Assembly (NCBI GenBank): GCA_016742175.1
Contig: JACVCH010000008.1
Coordinates: forward strand, 58,501-122,500
Length of the DNA stretch: 64,000 bases
Direction: 5' to 3'
Source of the DNA: Rhizobiaceae bacterium
GTDB taxonomy: Bacteria; Pseudomonadota; Alphaproteobacteria; Rhizobiales; Rhizobiaceae
Part shown: positions 30,175 through 39,525 of the stretch, in pieces
Position numbering within the stretch: position 1 is the stretch's first letter
Layout of the letters: each line of letters opens with the position of its first letter
The notes under the pieces: model-generated
What the model was told of the DNA's origin: nothing
Database searches by the model: none
What the model saw: the letters and a program-made list of their open reading frames with translations, nothing else
Position numbers and translations under genes: made by a program

Positions 30175-30203
30175 GAGATAGGGCCAACCGCGCGGATTTG
30201 CAA
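30175..30203 (-). promoter_or_regulatory. Candidate ssrA promoter
   Basis: On the minus strand TTGCAA (30198-30203) and TATCTC (30175-30180) are 17 bases apart, giving a predicted RNA start near 30168-30172, just before the acceptor piece. Matches to consensus are moderate. It lies immediately beyond the crcB stop codon. Confidence 0.45.
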
Positions 30204-30208
30204 GGCGG

Positions 30209-30592
30209 CTATTGTCCGCGCGGCGCACCGAGGCGCCAGCCCAATGCGGCGCCGCCGAGCCACAGGACGAGGGACGCGGCGACGTAGATCGCCGCCATCG
30301 CGGGCCGGCCAACCTGGATGAAAATCAGCGTTTCGAGGCTGAACACCGAAAAGGTGGTGAAGCCGCCGCATAAGCCGGCGAGCCAGAAGGCGCTCGCGCT
30401 CGCGCCGAGCGCGCCGGCCGCCTCGCGCCGGGCCAGAAGCGCGATGAGGAAAGAGCCGGCGACGTTCGCTGCCAGCGTTCCGGCCGGGAAATGCGCGCCG
30501 AGCATGGCCAAGGCGGCGAGCGAGACGAGGTAGCGCGCGAGCGAGCCGAGCGCGGCGCCGATGGCGACGGCAGCGAGGAGGCGTGCGTTCAT
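30209..30592 (-). CDS. crcB: Fluoride channel CrcB/Fluc, second of tandem pair
   Basis: Fluc proteins are small four-span fluoride channels that form antiparallel dimers. The 127-residue product has FPAGTLAANVAGSFLIALLA and the pore motif GGFTTFSVFSLETL. It starts at ATG 30592 inside the last codons of the first crcB gene (ATGA overlap). A tandem pair of divergent Fluc subunits usually means a heterodimer with opposite topologies. The strand downstream leads straight into ssrA. Confidence 0.92.
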   Translation of the reverse strand: MNARLLAAVAIGAALGSLARYLVSLAALAMLGAHFPAGTLAANVAGSFLIALLARREAAGALGASASAFWLAGLCGGFTTFSVFSLETLIFIQVGRPAMAAIYVAASLVLWLGGAALGWRLGAPRGQ

Positions 30593-30960
30593 GCGGCGAG
30601 CCAAAAGCCGAGCGCGGCGGCGGCAATGCCGACGAGGAGGGAGAGCCCGACATTGGCGGCCGCGCGGCCGGGCTTTCCGGCATGGACCAGTGACAGCGTC
30701 TGCAACGAGAAGGACGAGACGGTGGTGTAGCTGCCGAGGAAGCCGATGACGGCGAGCTGCCAGATTCGCAAATCGGGCGATGGGGAGACATGTCCGGCCG
30801 CGATCCCGATGAGGAAGGCGCCGGTCAGGTTCACCGCCAGCGTTCCCCATGGAAAATCCGGGCCGAACCTGCGCGCGACGAGGCTCGCGACGGTGACGCG
30901 CGCGACGCCGCCGGCCGCTCCGCCCGCAGCCACGAGCGCCAGACTCATCGCATCGACCAT
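30589..30960 (-). CDS. crcB: Fluoride channel CrcB/Fluc, first of tandem pair
   Basis: A 123-residue four-span protein with FPWGTLAVNLTGAFLIGIAA and the motif GSYTTVSSFSLQTL, which match the paired gene and differ in loop charges. ATG 30960 has AAGGA seven bases upstream; ATG 30948 is an alternative. No fluoride riboswitch could be recognised in the leader, so induction by fluoride is not shown. It is divergent from the DUF2853 gene. Confidence 0.92.
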   Translation of the reverse strand: MVDAMSLALVAAGGAAGGVARVTVASLVARRFGPDFPWGTLAVNLTGAFLIGIAAGHVSPSPDLRIWQLAVIGFLGSYTTVSSFSLQTLSLVHAGKPGRAAANVGLSLLVGIAAAALGFWLAA

Positions 30961-31061
30961 GCCTCGATCCTTGCCCCACCTCCCTTTGGGTTAGCTTGAC
31001 AGCCGCGCTTTGTGAAGCCAACCAAGGCAAGCCGGGGGGCGTTGGTCAAGGAGACGGGTCG

Positions 31062-31373
31062 ATGGACGACCATCTTGCCGACGTCCGCCGCTACGATCCG
31101 ACGGCCGACGCCGAGGCGATTGACCGGATCGTCAAGCATCTGGGCGTGGCGCTCAGAAATCCGCAATCGCTCAACATCAAGCCGCTCGATACGAAGCATG
31201 CGGCGAGGCTGCGGGAGAAATGGTGCGGCAAGAAGCTCGGCTGCACCGACCGCGAGCGGGTGGACCTCGCGATCGAGATGGCCGACCTTGCCATGGGCGC
31301 GGATGCCGAGCGCAAGCGCGTGACGTTCTACTATCTCGTCGCCAAGCAGCTCGGACGGCTCGATGCGCTGTGA
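31062..31373 (+). CDS. DUF2853 family protein
   Basis: A 103-residue soluble protein, MDDHLADVRRYDPTADAEAI at the start, with KWCGKKLGC and RVTFYYLVAKQLGRLDAL at the end, matching DUF2853. No function is known. AAGGAG at 31048-31053 sets ATG 31062. It lies 69 bases upstream of thyA on the same strand and may share its transcript. Confidence 0.8.
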   Translation: MDDHLADVRRYDPTADAEAIDRIVKHLGVALRNPQSLNIKPLDTKHAARLREKWCGKKLGCTDRERVDLAIEMADLAMGADAERKRVTFYYLVAKQLGRLDAL

Positions 31374-31442
31374 ACAAGAGGCGATCTGTGGTGGGCGCGA
31401 CTCATCGCGTGCGATAAAGTGAGCCGTTCAAGGCGGTGAGCG

Positions 31443-32237
31443 ATGCGGCAATATCTCGATCTTCTCCAGCATGTCCTCGACAACGGCGTCGACCGGGGCG
31501 ACCGCACCGGCACCGGCACGCGCGGCGTGTTCGGCTACCAGATGCGGTTCAACCTCGAAGAGGGCTTTCCAGTCCTCACGACCAAGAAGCTGCATTTGAA
31601 ATCGATCATCCACGAACTGCTCTGGTTCGTCGCCGGCGACACGAATGTGCGCACGCTCAACCAGAATGGCGTGACGATCTGGGACGAGTGGGCCGACGAG
31701 AACGGCGAACTCGGGCCCGTCTACGGCAAGCAGTGGCGCTCGTGGCCGAAGCCGGATGGCGGGTCGATCGACCAGATCGAAAACCTCATTTCCGAGATCA
31801 AGACCAATCCGAATTCGCGCCGGCTGATCGTCTCCGCCTGGAACCCGGCCGAGGTCGACCAGATGGCGCTGCCTCCCTGCCACTGCCTGTTCCAGTTCCA
31901 CGTCGCCAATGGCCGGCTGTCGTGCCAGCTCTACCAGCGCTCGGCCGACATCTTCCTCGGCGTGCCGTTCAACATCGCCTCCTATGCGTTGCTGACGATG
32001 ATGATCGCGCAGGTGACGGGGCTGAAGGCGGGCGATTTCGTGCATACGCTCGGCGACGCGCATCTTTACTCGAACCATTTCGAGCAGGCGCGGGCACAGC
32101 TTCAGCGCAAGCCGCATGCGCTGCCGGTGATGAAGCTCAACCCGGCGGTGCGCAGCCTCTACGATTTCCGGTTCGAGGATTTCACGCTCGAAAACTATGT
32201 CGCCGAGCCGTCGATCAAGGCGCCGATCGCGGTTTGA
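31443..32237 (+). CDS. thyA: Thymidylate synthase
   Basis: ThyA makes dTMP from dUMP with methylene-tetrahydrofolate. At 264 residues it has the standard length. The start [20 protein letters not shown] with [11 protein letters not shown] binds phosphate. [12 protein letters not shown] carries the catalytic Cys, and the C-terminal IKAPIAV is complete. Its stop overlaps the start of folA (TGATG), so the two folate enzymes are translationally coupled. Confidence 0.98.
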   Translation: MRQYLDLLQHVLDNGVDRGDRTGTGTRGVFGYQMRFNLEEGFPVLTTKKLHLKSIIHELLWFVAGDTNVRTLNQNGVTIWDEWADENGELGPVYGKQWRSWPKPDGGSIDQIENLISEIKTNPNSRRLIVSAWNPAEVDQMALPPCHCLFQFHVANGRLSCQLYQRSADIFLGVPFNIASYALLTMMIAQVTGLKAGDFVHTLGDAHLYSNHFEQARAQLQRKPHALPVMKLNPAVRSLYDFRFEDFTLENYVAEPSIKAPIAV

Positions 32238-32767
32238 TGACGAAGCCTGCGCATATCCCGGTCAGCCTCGTGGTCGCCATCGCCGCGAACGGCGTCATCG
32301 GGCGCGACGGCGACCTGCCGTGGCGGCTGTCGACGGACCTGAAGCGCTTCAAGGCGCTGACGTTCGGCAAGCCGATCGTGATGGGGCGCAAGACCTGGGA
32401 GAGTTTTCCGAAACGCCCGCTGCCAGGGCGGACCAACATCGTCATCACCCGGCGGGACGATTTTGCGGATGAGGGCGCGGTGGTCGCGCACTCGCTGGAC
32501 GCGGCGTTCAAGGTCGCCGGCCGCGAGGCGCCGGTTGAAATCTGCGTGATCGGCGGCGGCGAAATCTTCAGCCAGGCGATGGCTCGCGCCGACATCCTGC
32601 ATGTGACGCACGTGCTGGCGGACGTCGAAGGTGATACGTTCTTTCCGAGCATCGATGCGGAGAGCTGGACGAAGACGCATTCGGAGCAGGTGCCTGCCGG
32701 CGAGCGCGACAGCCATGCGACCGAATATGCGATCTATTCACGAAAGAGCGCGACCATCGGCCGCTGA
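32237..32767 (+). CDS. folA: Dihydrofolate reductase
   Basis: FolA reduces the dihydrofolate produced by ThyA. The 176-residue product begins [20 protein letters not shown]. It has the substrate loop GDLPWRLSTDLKRFK with the conserved acidic residue, the NADPH motif VMGRKTWESFPKRPLPGR, and ICVIGGGEIF. ATG 32237 overlaps the thyA stop by one base. hflK starts 122 bases downstream, a conserved order in rhizobia. Confidence 0.96.
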   Translation: MTKPAHIPVSLVVAIAANGVIGRDGDLPWRLSTDLKRFKALTFGKPIVMGRKTWESFPKRPLPGRTNIVITRRDDFADEGAVVAHSLDAAFKVAGREAPVEICVIGGGEIFSQAMARADILHVTHVLADVEGDTFFPSIDAESWTKTHSEQVPAGERDSHATEYAIYSRKSATIGR

Positions 32768-32889
32768 CACGCCTTCAGGGGCCGGTTTGCGTTGAAACGG
32801 CCACATTGCACCCCTATAACGATTTGTAACGTTGATTAGCGTCGGAGGTTCCGCCGCAACGTTGACAATTCCGGAACAAGAGGAAGTTC

Positions 32890-34032
32890 ATGCCCTGGAA
32901 CAATCAAAGTGGCGGCAGCGGCGGCCCATGGGGAGGCGGCGGCGGCAATGGCGGCGGCGGCGGACCCTGGGGGCAGGGACCGCGCGGACCGAGCGGCCCG
33001 CAGGGCACGCCGCCCGATCTCGAAGACATCATCCGACGCGGCCAGGATCGCCTGAAGCAGGCCCTGCCGGGCGGCGGCGGCTCCAACATGGCGCTGTTCG
33101 GCTTCGGCGCTCTCGCGATAGCGGCGCTCTGGCTCTTCCAGTCCATCTACACCGTGCAGCCGGACGAACTCGCCGTCGAACTGCGCTTCGGCAAGCCGAA
33201 GGAAGAGATTTCCGAGCCGGGCCTGCACTTCCACTGGTGGCCGGTCGAGACGGTCGAGACCGCGAACGTCGCCGAAAAGCTGATCCAGATCGGCGAGCCG
33301 CGCAGCGGGACCTCCACCGGGCTGATGCTTTCGGGCGACCAGAACATCGTCGACGTGAAGTTCTCCGTCGCCTACCAGGTCTCCGATCCGCGCGCCTACA
33401 TGTTCAACGTCGCCAATCCCGACGAGATGCTGCGCCAGGTCGCCGAAAGCGCGATGCGCGAAGTGGTCGGCCGGCGTCCCGCGCAGGACATCTTCCGCGA
33501 CAACCGCCAGGGCATCGCCGAGGAAGTGCGCGAGATCATGGATACGTCCGTGAACGACTACGGCGCCGGTCTCGTCATCAACGCGATCTCGATCGAGGAT
33601 GCGGCGCCGCCGCGTGAAGTCGCCGACGCGTTCGAGGAGGTGCAGCGCGCCGAACAGGACGAGGACCGCTTCGTCGAGGAATCGAACCAGTATTCGAACC
33701 AGCAGCTCGGCGCCGCGCGCGGCGAGGCGGCTCAGGTCCGCGAAGAGGCGGCCGCCTATCGCAACCGCGTCGTGCAGGAAGCGCGAGGCGAGGCGCAGCG
33801 CTTCATCTCGGTCTATGACGAATACGCCAAGGCGCCCGACGTGACGCGCCAGCGCCTGTTCATCGAGACGATGGAAAACGTGCTCGGCAACTCCAACAAG
33901 GTGATCGTCGAGCAGGGCGCCAATGCCGGACAGGGCGTCGTGCCCTACCTGCCGCTGCCCGAACTCGACGCTCGGCGCAACGCGCCGACCGCGTCGACCC
34001 AGCAGACCCAGAGCCAGGGAGGGACCAACTGA
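32890..34032 (+). CDS. hflK: FtsH protease modulator HflK
   Basis: HflK and HflC form a large membrane cage around the FtsH protease. The 380-residue product begins with a Gly-rich segment (WNNQSGGSGGPWGGGGG). One membrane span (about residues 67-88) and an SPFH domain (YTVQPDELAVELRFGKP and on to AYQVSDPRAYMFNV) follow. A helical region rich in Glu/Ala/Arg and a Gln/Thr tail complete it. AGAGGAAG precedes ATG 32890. It overlaps hflC by one base (TGATG). Confidence 0.96.
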   Translation: MPWNNQSGGSGGPWGGGGGNGGGGGPWGQGPRGPSGPQGTPPDLEDIIRRGQDRLKQALPGGGGSNMALFGFGALAIAALWLFQSIYTVQPDELAVELRFGKPKEEISEPGLHFHWWPVETVETANVAEKLIQIGEPRSGTSTGLMLSGDQNIVDVKFSVAYQVSDPRAYMFNVANPDEMLRQVAESAMREVVGRRPAQDIFRDNRQGIAEEVREIMDTSVNDYGAGLVINAISIEDAAPPREVADAFEEVQRAEQDEDRFVEESNQYSNQQLGAARGEAAQVREEAAAYRNRVVQEARGEAQRFISVYDEYAKAPDVTRQRLFIETMENVLGNSNKVIVEQGANAGQGVVPYLPLPELDARRNAPTASTQQTQSQGGTN

Positions 34033-34997
34033 TGGCCAGCCGTCTTCCAGTCATCGCCATCGTCGTCCTGGCGCTCCTGATCCTCGCCTATTCGTCCTTC
34101 TTCGTGGTCAACGAACGCCAGCAGGCGATCGTGCTTCGCTTCGGCGAGATCGTCGACGTGAAGACCGAGCCGGGGCTCTATTTCAAGCTGCCCTTCAGCT
34201 TCGCCGAGGCCGACAACGTCCAGATGATCGAGGACCGCGTCATGCGCTTCGATCTCGACGACATCCGCGTCCAGGTCTCGGGCGGCCGCTTCTACGAGGT
34301 CGACGCCTTCATCGCCTACCGCATCGCCGATCCGCGGCGCTTCCGCCAGGCGGTTTCGGGCAGCGTGCCGCTGGCCGAACAGCGCCTGCGCACCCGTCTT
34401 GACGCTTCGCTGCGCCGGGTCTACGGCCTGCGCGGCTTCGAAGCCGCGTTGTCCGAGGAACGCTCCTCGATGATGCGCGAAGTGCGCGACCAGCTTCGCC
34501 CCGACGCGACGTCGCTCGGGCTCGAGATCACCGACGTGCGCATTCGCCGGACCGACCTGACGCAGGAGGTCTCGCAGCAGACCTACGAGCGCATGAAGGC
34601 CGAGCGCCTTGCCGAAGCCGAGCGCCTGCGTGCCCGCGGCCGTGAAGCCGCCCAGCGCATTCGGGCTCGTGCGGACCGCGAAGTGGTCGAGATCGTCGCC
34701 GATGCGCGCCGCGAATCGGAGATCCTGCGCGGCGAGGGCGAGGCGGAACGCAACGCGATCTTTGCCGACGCCTTCACGCGCGATCCGGAATTCTTCGAGT
34801 TCTACCGCTCGATGGCCGCGTACACGGAAGCCTTGAACGGCGATGCGACGACGATGGTGCTGTCGCCGGATTCGTCGTTCTTCCGCTTCTTCGGCAATCC
34901 GGCCGGACGGGCGCAGGGGCAGGAGCCGGCGCAGCCCGCACCGGCACAGACGCCGCCGGCCGCCGGCGACATCACGACCGGAGCCACCCAGCCCTGA
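34032..34997 (+). CDS. hflC: FtsH protease modulator HflC
   Basis: The SPFH partner of HflK, 321 residues. It has an N-terminal membrane anchor (VIAIVVLALLILAYSSFFVV), then VNERQQAIVLRFGEIVDVKT and EPGLYFKLPF. The helical segment RMKAERLAEAERLRARG precedes ILRGEGEAERNAIFADAF, all typical of HflC. A Pro/Ala/Gln-rich tail is added. A terminator follows, so thyA-folA-hflK-hflC probably ends here. Confidence 0.96.
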   Translation: MASRLPVIAIVVLALLILAYSSFFVVNERQQAIVLRFGEIVDVKTEPGLYFKLPFSFAEADNVQMIEDRVMRFDLDDIRVQVSGGRFYEVDAFIAYRIADPRRFRQAVSGSVPLAEQRLRTRLDASLRRVYGLRGFEAALSEERSSMMREVRDQLRPDATSLGLEITDVRIRRTDLTQEVSQQTYERMKAERLAEAERLRARGREAAQRIRARADREVVEIVADARRESEILRGEGEAERNAIFADAFTRDPEFFEFYRSMAAYTEALNGDATTMVLSPDSSFFRFFGNPAGRAQGQEPAQPAPAQTPPAAGDITTGATQP

Positions 34998-35021
34998 CGG
35001 GTCGGCCGACCGACGCTAACG

Positions 35022-35053
35022 AGCCCCCGTCCAGACCGGCCGGGGGCTTTTCT
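35022..35053 (+). terminator. Rho-independent terminator after hflC
   Basis: An 8-bp stem (agcccccg at 35022-35029, cgggggct at 35041-35048) is followed by a T-rich tract. It separates hflKC from degP. Confidence 0.85.
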
Positions 35054-35236
35054 TTTGATCGCCCGCCTTTCACAAATGGCGTGCACGGCTGCGGACGGCT
35101 TGCGTCGCGCGCGCGGCATTGCGATGGTGGCGGCGGCGACGTCGCAGGCGCGGACGGATATGTCCGAAGCCGCAAACACGCCGCAATCGAGCGGATCAAT
35201 GCGCCGCAGAACGCGCCCCTTGGGAGAAAATGCCTG

Positions 35237-36796
35237 ATGAAGACCCAGATTTCGCTCCGCCGGAAGGTGACTGTCGGCCTGTCGGTCGCCGCCCTCGGCC
35301 TGACGGGCGTCACGACGCCGACCTTGCAGGCATTCGCGCAGGCGCAGCCGGAAACGCAGGCCGCGCCCGCGCCGGGCAGCGCGCAGCCGCGCCAGCAAGG
35401 GCCGGCCTCGGTCGCCGATCTCGCCGAAGGCCTGCTCGGCGCCGTCGTCAACATCTCGACCTCCCAGAACGCATCCGGCGGCGGCCAGACCCAGCGCAAC
35501 GTGCCGGTGCCGCAACTGCCCGAGGGCTCGCCCTTCCAGGAATTCTTCGACGAGTTCTTCAACCAGCAGCAGCCCGGCGGGCCGTCGGCGCGCCCGATGC
35601 AGTCGCTCGGCTCGGGCTTCGTCATCGATGCCGAGGAAGGCATCGTCATCACCAACAACCACGTCATCGCCGATGCCGACGAGATCGAGGTCAATTTCTC
35701 CGATGGCGGCACGCTCGAGGCCGAGTTGATCGGCGCCGACCCTGAAACCGACCTCGCCGTCCTCAAGGTCGATCCATCCTTGCGCGAACTGACCGCCGTC
35801 GAGTTTGGCGATTCGCAGGAAGCGCGCATCGGCGACTGGGTGATGGCGATCGGCAACCCGTTCGGCCTCGGCGGCTCGGTGACGCTCGGCATCGTCTCGG
35901 CGCGCGGCCGCGACATCAATGCCGGGCGCTATGACGACTTCATCCAGACCGACGCGGCGATCAATCGCGGCAATTCGGGCGGCCCGCTGTTCGACATGTA
36001 CGGCAAGGTCATCGGCATCAACACCGCCATCATCTCGCCTTCGGGCGGATCGATCGGCATCGGCTTCGCCATTCCCTCGCAGCTTGCCGTCAACGTCATC
36101 GACCAGTTGCGCGAGTTCGGCGAGACGCGGCGCGGCTGGCTCGGCGTGCGCATCCAGCCGGTCACCGACGACATCGCCGAAAGCCTCGGCATGGACCGCG
36201 CGACCGGCGCGCTCGTCGCCGGCGTCATCGAGGGCGGGCCGGTCGACGACGGGTCGATCCTGCCGGGCGACGTGATCCTGTCCTTCGACGGCAAGCCGGT
36301 CCGCGCGATGCGCGACCTGCCGCGCGTCGTCGCCGAAAGCCCGGTCGGCAAGGAAGTCGACGTGGTGATCGTGCGCCGCGGCGAGGAGCAGACCGTGCGC
36401 GTCACGCTCGGCCGCCTCGAAGACGGCGAGCGCCAGGCGGAAGCCGGCGTCGAGATGCAAGACGAGGGCGAGGCGACGCCGGACGCGACGGTCGAGACGG
36501 CCGACGTGCTCGGCATGAAGCTTGCCACGCTCGACGAGGAAAGCCGCACAAGCTTCGGCATCGGTGAGGATATTTCCGGCGTCGTCGTGATGGAGGTCGA
36601 GGAAGGCTCGCAGGCCGCCGAGCGAAACATCACGGCCGGCGAAGTCATCACCGAAATCGCGCAGGAAGCCGTCTCGACGCCTGCGGACGTCCAGGAGCGG
36701 ATCGCGGCGCTGGAATCGCAGGGCCGCCGCAATGCGCTCCTGATGCTTGCCTCGCCAACCGGCGAACTGCGCTTCGTGACGCTTCGCATGGACTGA
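35237..36796 (+). CDS. degP: Periplasmic serine protease, Do/DegP family
   Basis: DegP-type proteases and chaperones clear misfolded envelope proteins. The 519-residue product has a signal peptide ending near residue 35 (PTLQAFAQAQ). The trypsin-like domain carries His142 (ITNNHVIADADE), Asp172 (PETDLAVLKV) and Ser247 (INRGNSGGPLF). Two PDZ domains follow (RGWLGVRIQPVTDDIAESLG; about residues 410-519). ATG 35237 starts the signal peptide; GGGAG lies upstream. A position after hflKC is conserved in alphaproteobacteria and fits envelope quality control. Confidence 0.96.
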   Translation: MKTQISLRRKVTVGLSVAALGLTGVTTPTLQAFAQAQPETQAAPAPGSAQPRQQGPASVADLAEGLLGAVVNISTSQNASGGGQTQRNVPVPQLPEGSPFQEFFDEFFNQQQPGGPSARPMQSLGSGFVIDAEEGIVITNNHVIADADEIEVNFSDGGTLEAELIGADPETDLAVLKVDPSLRELTAVEFGDSQEARIGDWVMAIGNPFGLGGSVTLGIVSARGRDINAGRYDDFIQTDAAINRGNSGGPLFDMYGKVIGINTAIISPSGGSIGIGFAIPSQLAVNVIDQLREFGETRRGWLGVRIQPVTDDIAESLGMDRATGALVAGVIEGGPVDDGSILPGDVILSFDGKPVRAMRDLPRVVAESPVGKEVDVVIVRRGEEQTVRVTLGRLEDGERQAEAGVEMQDEGEATPDATVETADVLGMKLATLDEESRTSFGIGEDISGVVVMEVEEGSQAAERNITAGEVITEIAQEAVSTPADVQERIAALESQGRRNALLMLASPTGELRFVTLRMD

Positions 36797-36820
36797 GCCG
36801 GAGCGACATTGACGATCGGG

Positions 36821-36843
36821 GGGCGGCTCAGGCCGCCCTTTTT
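36821..36843 (+). terminator. Rho-independent terminator after degP
   Basis: A perfect 7-bp stem, gggcggc (36821-36827) with gccgccc (36832-36838), a TCAG loop and TTTTT. It lies between the convergent degP and serB genes. Confidence 0.9.
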
Positions 36844-36850
36844 CGTTTCG

Positions 36851-37741
36851 TTAGGCGACGAATTCCGACCCTCGATAGCCCTGCAAATAGAGTAGGGCGG
36901 TCAGGTCGCCATGGTCGATGCGGATGCCTGCCTGCGCGGCCACGGCAGGCTTGGCATGAAGCGCGACGCCCATGCCGGCGATCCGGATCATGTCGAGATC
37001 GTTGGCGCCGTCGCCGACGGCGAGAACGTCCTGCGCCGTGACGCCGGCGCGGGCGGCGAGATCGAGAAGCGATGCGGCCTTTGCTTCCTTGCCGAGGATC
37101 GGTTCTGCGACTTCGCCGGTCAGCCTACCGCCTTCGACCAGAAGCCGGTTGGCGCGGTGCTCGGCGAAGGCGAGCTTGGCCGCGACCTTTTCCGTGAAGC
37201 TCTCGAAGCCGCCCGAGACCAGCGCGGTCAGCGCGCTGTTGGCGTTCATGGTCGCGACCAGCGCCTTGCCGCCGGAGGCGAGCGTGATGCGCTCCGCGAT
37301 GACCTGGTCGATCACCGCCACGTCGAGATCGCGCAGAAGTGCAACTCGTTCGCGAAGGGCGGGCTCGAAGGCGATCTCGCCATTCATGGCGCGGGCCGTG
37401 ATGGCGGCGACATAATCCTTGATGCCGACCATGTCGGCGAGTTCGTCGATACATTCCTGGTCGATCATGGTCGAATCCATGTCGGCGATCAGGATGCGCT
37501 TGCGGCGGTTTTCCGGCTCCAGAACCGCGACGTCGACCGGCGAGCCGGCGACCGTTTCGCGCAGGAGCGCCAAGGCGTCCGCGGCCCGCAGATTGCCACC
37601 GATCGCGAACTCGCAGGCGATGGCGTCGTCGAGCCATGCGACCGGCGCGCTTGCGCTGACCGCCTTTGCCGCCCTATTCGCTAGATCGACGGTCACGGCC
37701 TTTTCGGCCGGATGCGAGATCAGGACGGCAATGAGCGACAT
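36851..37741 (-). CDS. serB: Phosphoserine phosphatase SerB
   Basis: SerB carries out the last step of serine synthesis. The 296-residue product has an N-terminal ACT-like region and a HAD phosphatase domain with the nucleophile motif ILIADMDSTMIDQE, LVSGGFESF, GKEAKA, and VGDGANDLDMI. ATG 37741 (MSLIAVLISHPAEKAV) is the conserved start; the frame continues antisense through miaA. It diverges from miaA with only 27 bases between the start codons, so at least one promoter must overlap coding sequence. Confidence 0.96.
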   Translation of the reverse strand: MSLIAVLISHPAEKAVTVDLANRAAKAVSASAPVAWLDDAIACEFAIGGNLRAADALALLRETVAGSPVDVAVLEPENRRKRILIADMDSTMIDQECIDELADMVGIKDYVAAITARAMNGEIAFEPALRERVALLRDLDVAVIDQVIAERITLASGGKALVATMNANSALTALVSGGFESFTEKVAAKLAFAEHRANRLLVEGGRLTGEVAEPILGKEAKAASLLDLAARAGVTAQDVLAVGDGANDLDMIRIAGMGVALHAKPAVAAQAGIRIDHGDLTALLYLQGYRGSEFVA

Positions 37742-37768
37742 GGCGGACTTTCTGAAGTGGAGCGGGGC

Positions 37769-38656
37769 GTGCTGAAGGATGCGGTCCTGATAGCTGGGCC
37801 GACGGCGAGCGGCAAGTCGCGGCGGGCGATGGAAATCGCCGAAGAGGCCGGCGGAATCATCGTCAATGCCGATTCGATGCAGGTCTATGGCGTGCTGCGC
37901 GTCATCACGGCGCGGCCTTCCGAGGAGGACGAGGCGCGGGTGCCGCATCGTCTGTTCGGCCATGTCGATCCGGGCGTCGCCTATTCCGTCGCGCAATGGC
38001 TGGGCGATGTCGAGGCGCTGCTGGCGTCGCCCGAGGTGGCGGGGCGGAAGCTGGTTTTCGTCGGCGGCACCGGGCTCTATTTCCGCGCGCTGACCGAGGG
38101 CCTGTCCGACATGCCCGACATTCCCGTCGACATCCGCGCGAAATGGCGGCGGGCCCTGTTCGACGAAGGCGCGGAGGCGCTGCACCGCGAGCTTGGTGCG
38201 CGCGACGCCAAGATGGCCGAAAGGCTGCGCCCGAATGACGGCCAGCGCATCGTGCGCGCGCTGGAAGTGGTCGAGGCGTCTGGCCGGTCGATCCTCGACT
38301 GGCAGGGTGATCGCTCGGCGCCGCTGGTCGACGCTCAATCGGCCACCAGGATCGTGCTGGCGCCCGAACGCGCGATGCTTCGCGCGAACATCGATCGCCG
38401 CTTCGACGAGATGATCGGTGCCGGCGCTCTCGAAGAGGTGCGCGCGATCCTCGCGCTTGGCTTAGCTCCGACGCTGCCGGCCATGAAGGCGATCGGCGTG
38501 CCGGAACTCGCCGGCGTCCTGCGCGGCGAGGCTACGATCGACGATGCGATGGCGCGGGCCAAGGCGGCCACCCGCCAATATGCCAAGCGGCAGGAGACGT
38601 GGTTCCGCAACCAGCTCGGGCCGGACTGGGAGCGGGTCGAACCCGCCTGGGGATAA
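37769..38656 (+). CDS. miaA: tRNA dimethylallyltransferase MiaA
   Basis: MiaA adds an isopentenyl group to A37 of tRNAs that read UNN codons. The 295-residue product has the P-loop LIAGPTASGKS, ADSMQVYGVLRVITARP, FVGGTGLYFRAL and the C-terminal ATRQYAKRQETWFRN. The start is taken as GTG 37769, with GGAG a few bases upstream. GTG 37757 and ATG 37712 in the same frame are less likely, and the latter lies inside serB. It is divergent from serB. Confidence 0.94.
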   Translation: MLKDAVLIAGPTASGKSRRAMEIAEEAGGIIVNADSMQVYGVLRVITARPSEEDEARVPHRLFGHVDPGVAYSVAQWLGDVEALLASPEVAGRKLVFVGGTGLYFRALTEGLSDMPDIPVDIRAKWRRALFDEGAEALHRELGARDAKMAERLRPNDGQRIVRALEVVEASGRSILDWQGDRSAPLVDAQSATRIVLAPERAMLRANIDRRFDEMIGAGALEEVRAILALGLAPTLPAMKAIGVPELAGVLRGEATIDDAMARAKAATRQYAKRQETWFRNQLGPDWERVEPAWG

Positions 38657-38736
38657 GCTTGAATCCTAAGCCTCGTTAACCTTCGATAAGGAGGGATGGC
38701 GGATGATCAGGCCTTGGCATCAGTGTCGGGAACGAT

Positions 38737-39516
38737 ATGCGGTTTCATCAGGCCGAATCGGCTTTCTTTGTCTTCATCGCCGTGGTCCTTGCGGCCGGCG
38801 TGACGACGCTGCATGCCTATGGCGTCCTGCAGATGCTGGCCGCCAACCCGCTCGGCGACGACATCGCCTATCTCGCGCGGCTGCTGTTCGCGATCGGCGT
38901 GCTCCTGGCCACCGCCATCTTCTTCGGCGCCTTCTTCATCTACCCGCTGATCCGCCAGCAGGTGCAGGAGGAAGGCAAGCTGCGCGCCATGACCGAGACG
39001 CTGAGCGCGCGGTCCGTCACCCTCGAACATGCCGCCCTGACGGACGGGCTGACGGGCATGCAGAACCGGCGCTTCTTCGACGAGGCGCTGCGCGAATATC
39101 TCGCCGCCTTCGGCCCGATCGAGCGGCCCGTCGGGCTGATGATCATCGACCTCGACCACTTCAAGGCGATCAACGACACGCATGGCCACGACATCGGCGA
39201 CAAGGTGCTGAAGGAAGTCTCCTCGTGCCTGCGCGAACTGACGCGCTACCACGACGTCGTCGCGCGGCTGGGCGGCGAGGAATTCGCGATCGTCGCCGCC
39301 AATCTCAACGATGCCGGGCTGATCGCCTTCGCCGAGCGCATCCGCAAGGCGGTCTCGTCGCTCGTCGTCATCAACGGCAACATCCGCCTGAAGGTCACGG
39401 CCAGCGTCGGGCTCGCGGTGTGGGACGGCAAGGAAAGCGCGGACGATCTCTACCGCCGCGCCGATAAGCGGCTTTACCAGGCCAAGGGGTTAGGCCGGAA
39501 CCGCGTCTGCGCCTGA
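38737..39516 (+). CDS. Membrane diguanylate cyclase (GGDEF)
   Basis: Diguanylate cyclases make the second messenger c-di-GMP. The 259-residue product has two membrane spans (about residues 8-30 and 47-70) with little periplasmic sequence, then a GGDEF domain. The active site is RLGGEEF (179-183), with the metal site MIIDLDHFKAIND. The inhibitory I-site RYHD (170-173) lies five residues before it, so product inhibition is expected. Two PilZ proteins that could bind c-di-GMP are encoded at 52 kb. Confidence 0.93.
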   Translation: MRFHQAESAFFVFIAVVLAAGVTTLHAYGVLQMLAANPLGDDIAYLARLLFAIGVLLATAIFFGAFFIYPLIRQQVQEEGKLRAMTETLSARSVTLEHAALTDGLTGMQNRRFFDEALREYLAAFGPIERPVGLMIIDLDHFKAINDTHGHDIGDKVLKEVSSCLRELTRYHDVVARLGGEEFAIVAANLNDAGLIAFAERIRKAVSSLVVINGNIRLKVTASVGLAVWDGKESADDLYRRADKRLYQAKGLGRNRVCA

Positions 39517-39525
39517 GCGGCGGCC

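Noticed and set aside
30961..31061. Possible fluoride riboswitch before the tandem crcB genes
   Set aside because: The leader was read on the minus strand for the conserved crcB-motif blocks and pseudoknot; none could be matched with confidence.
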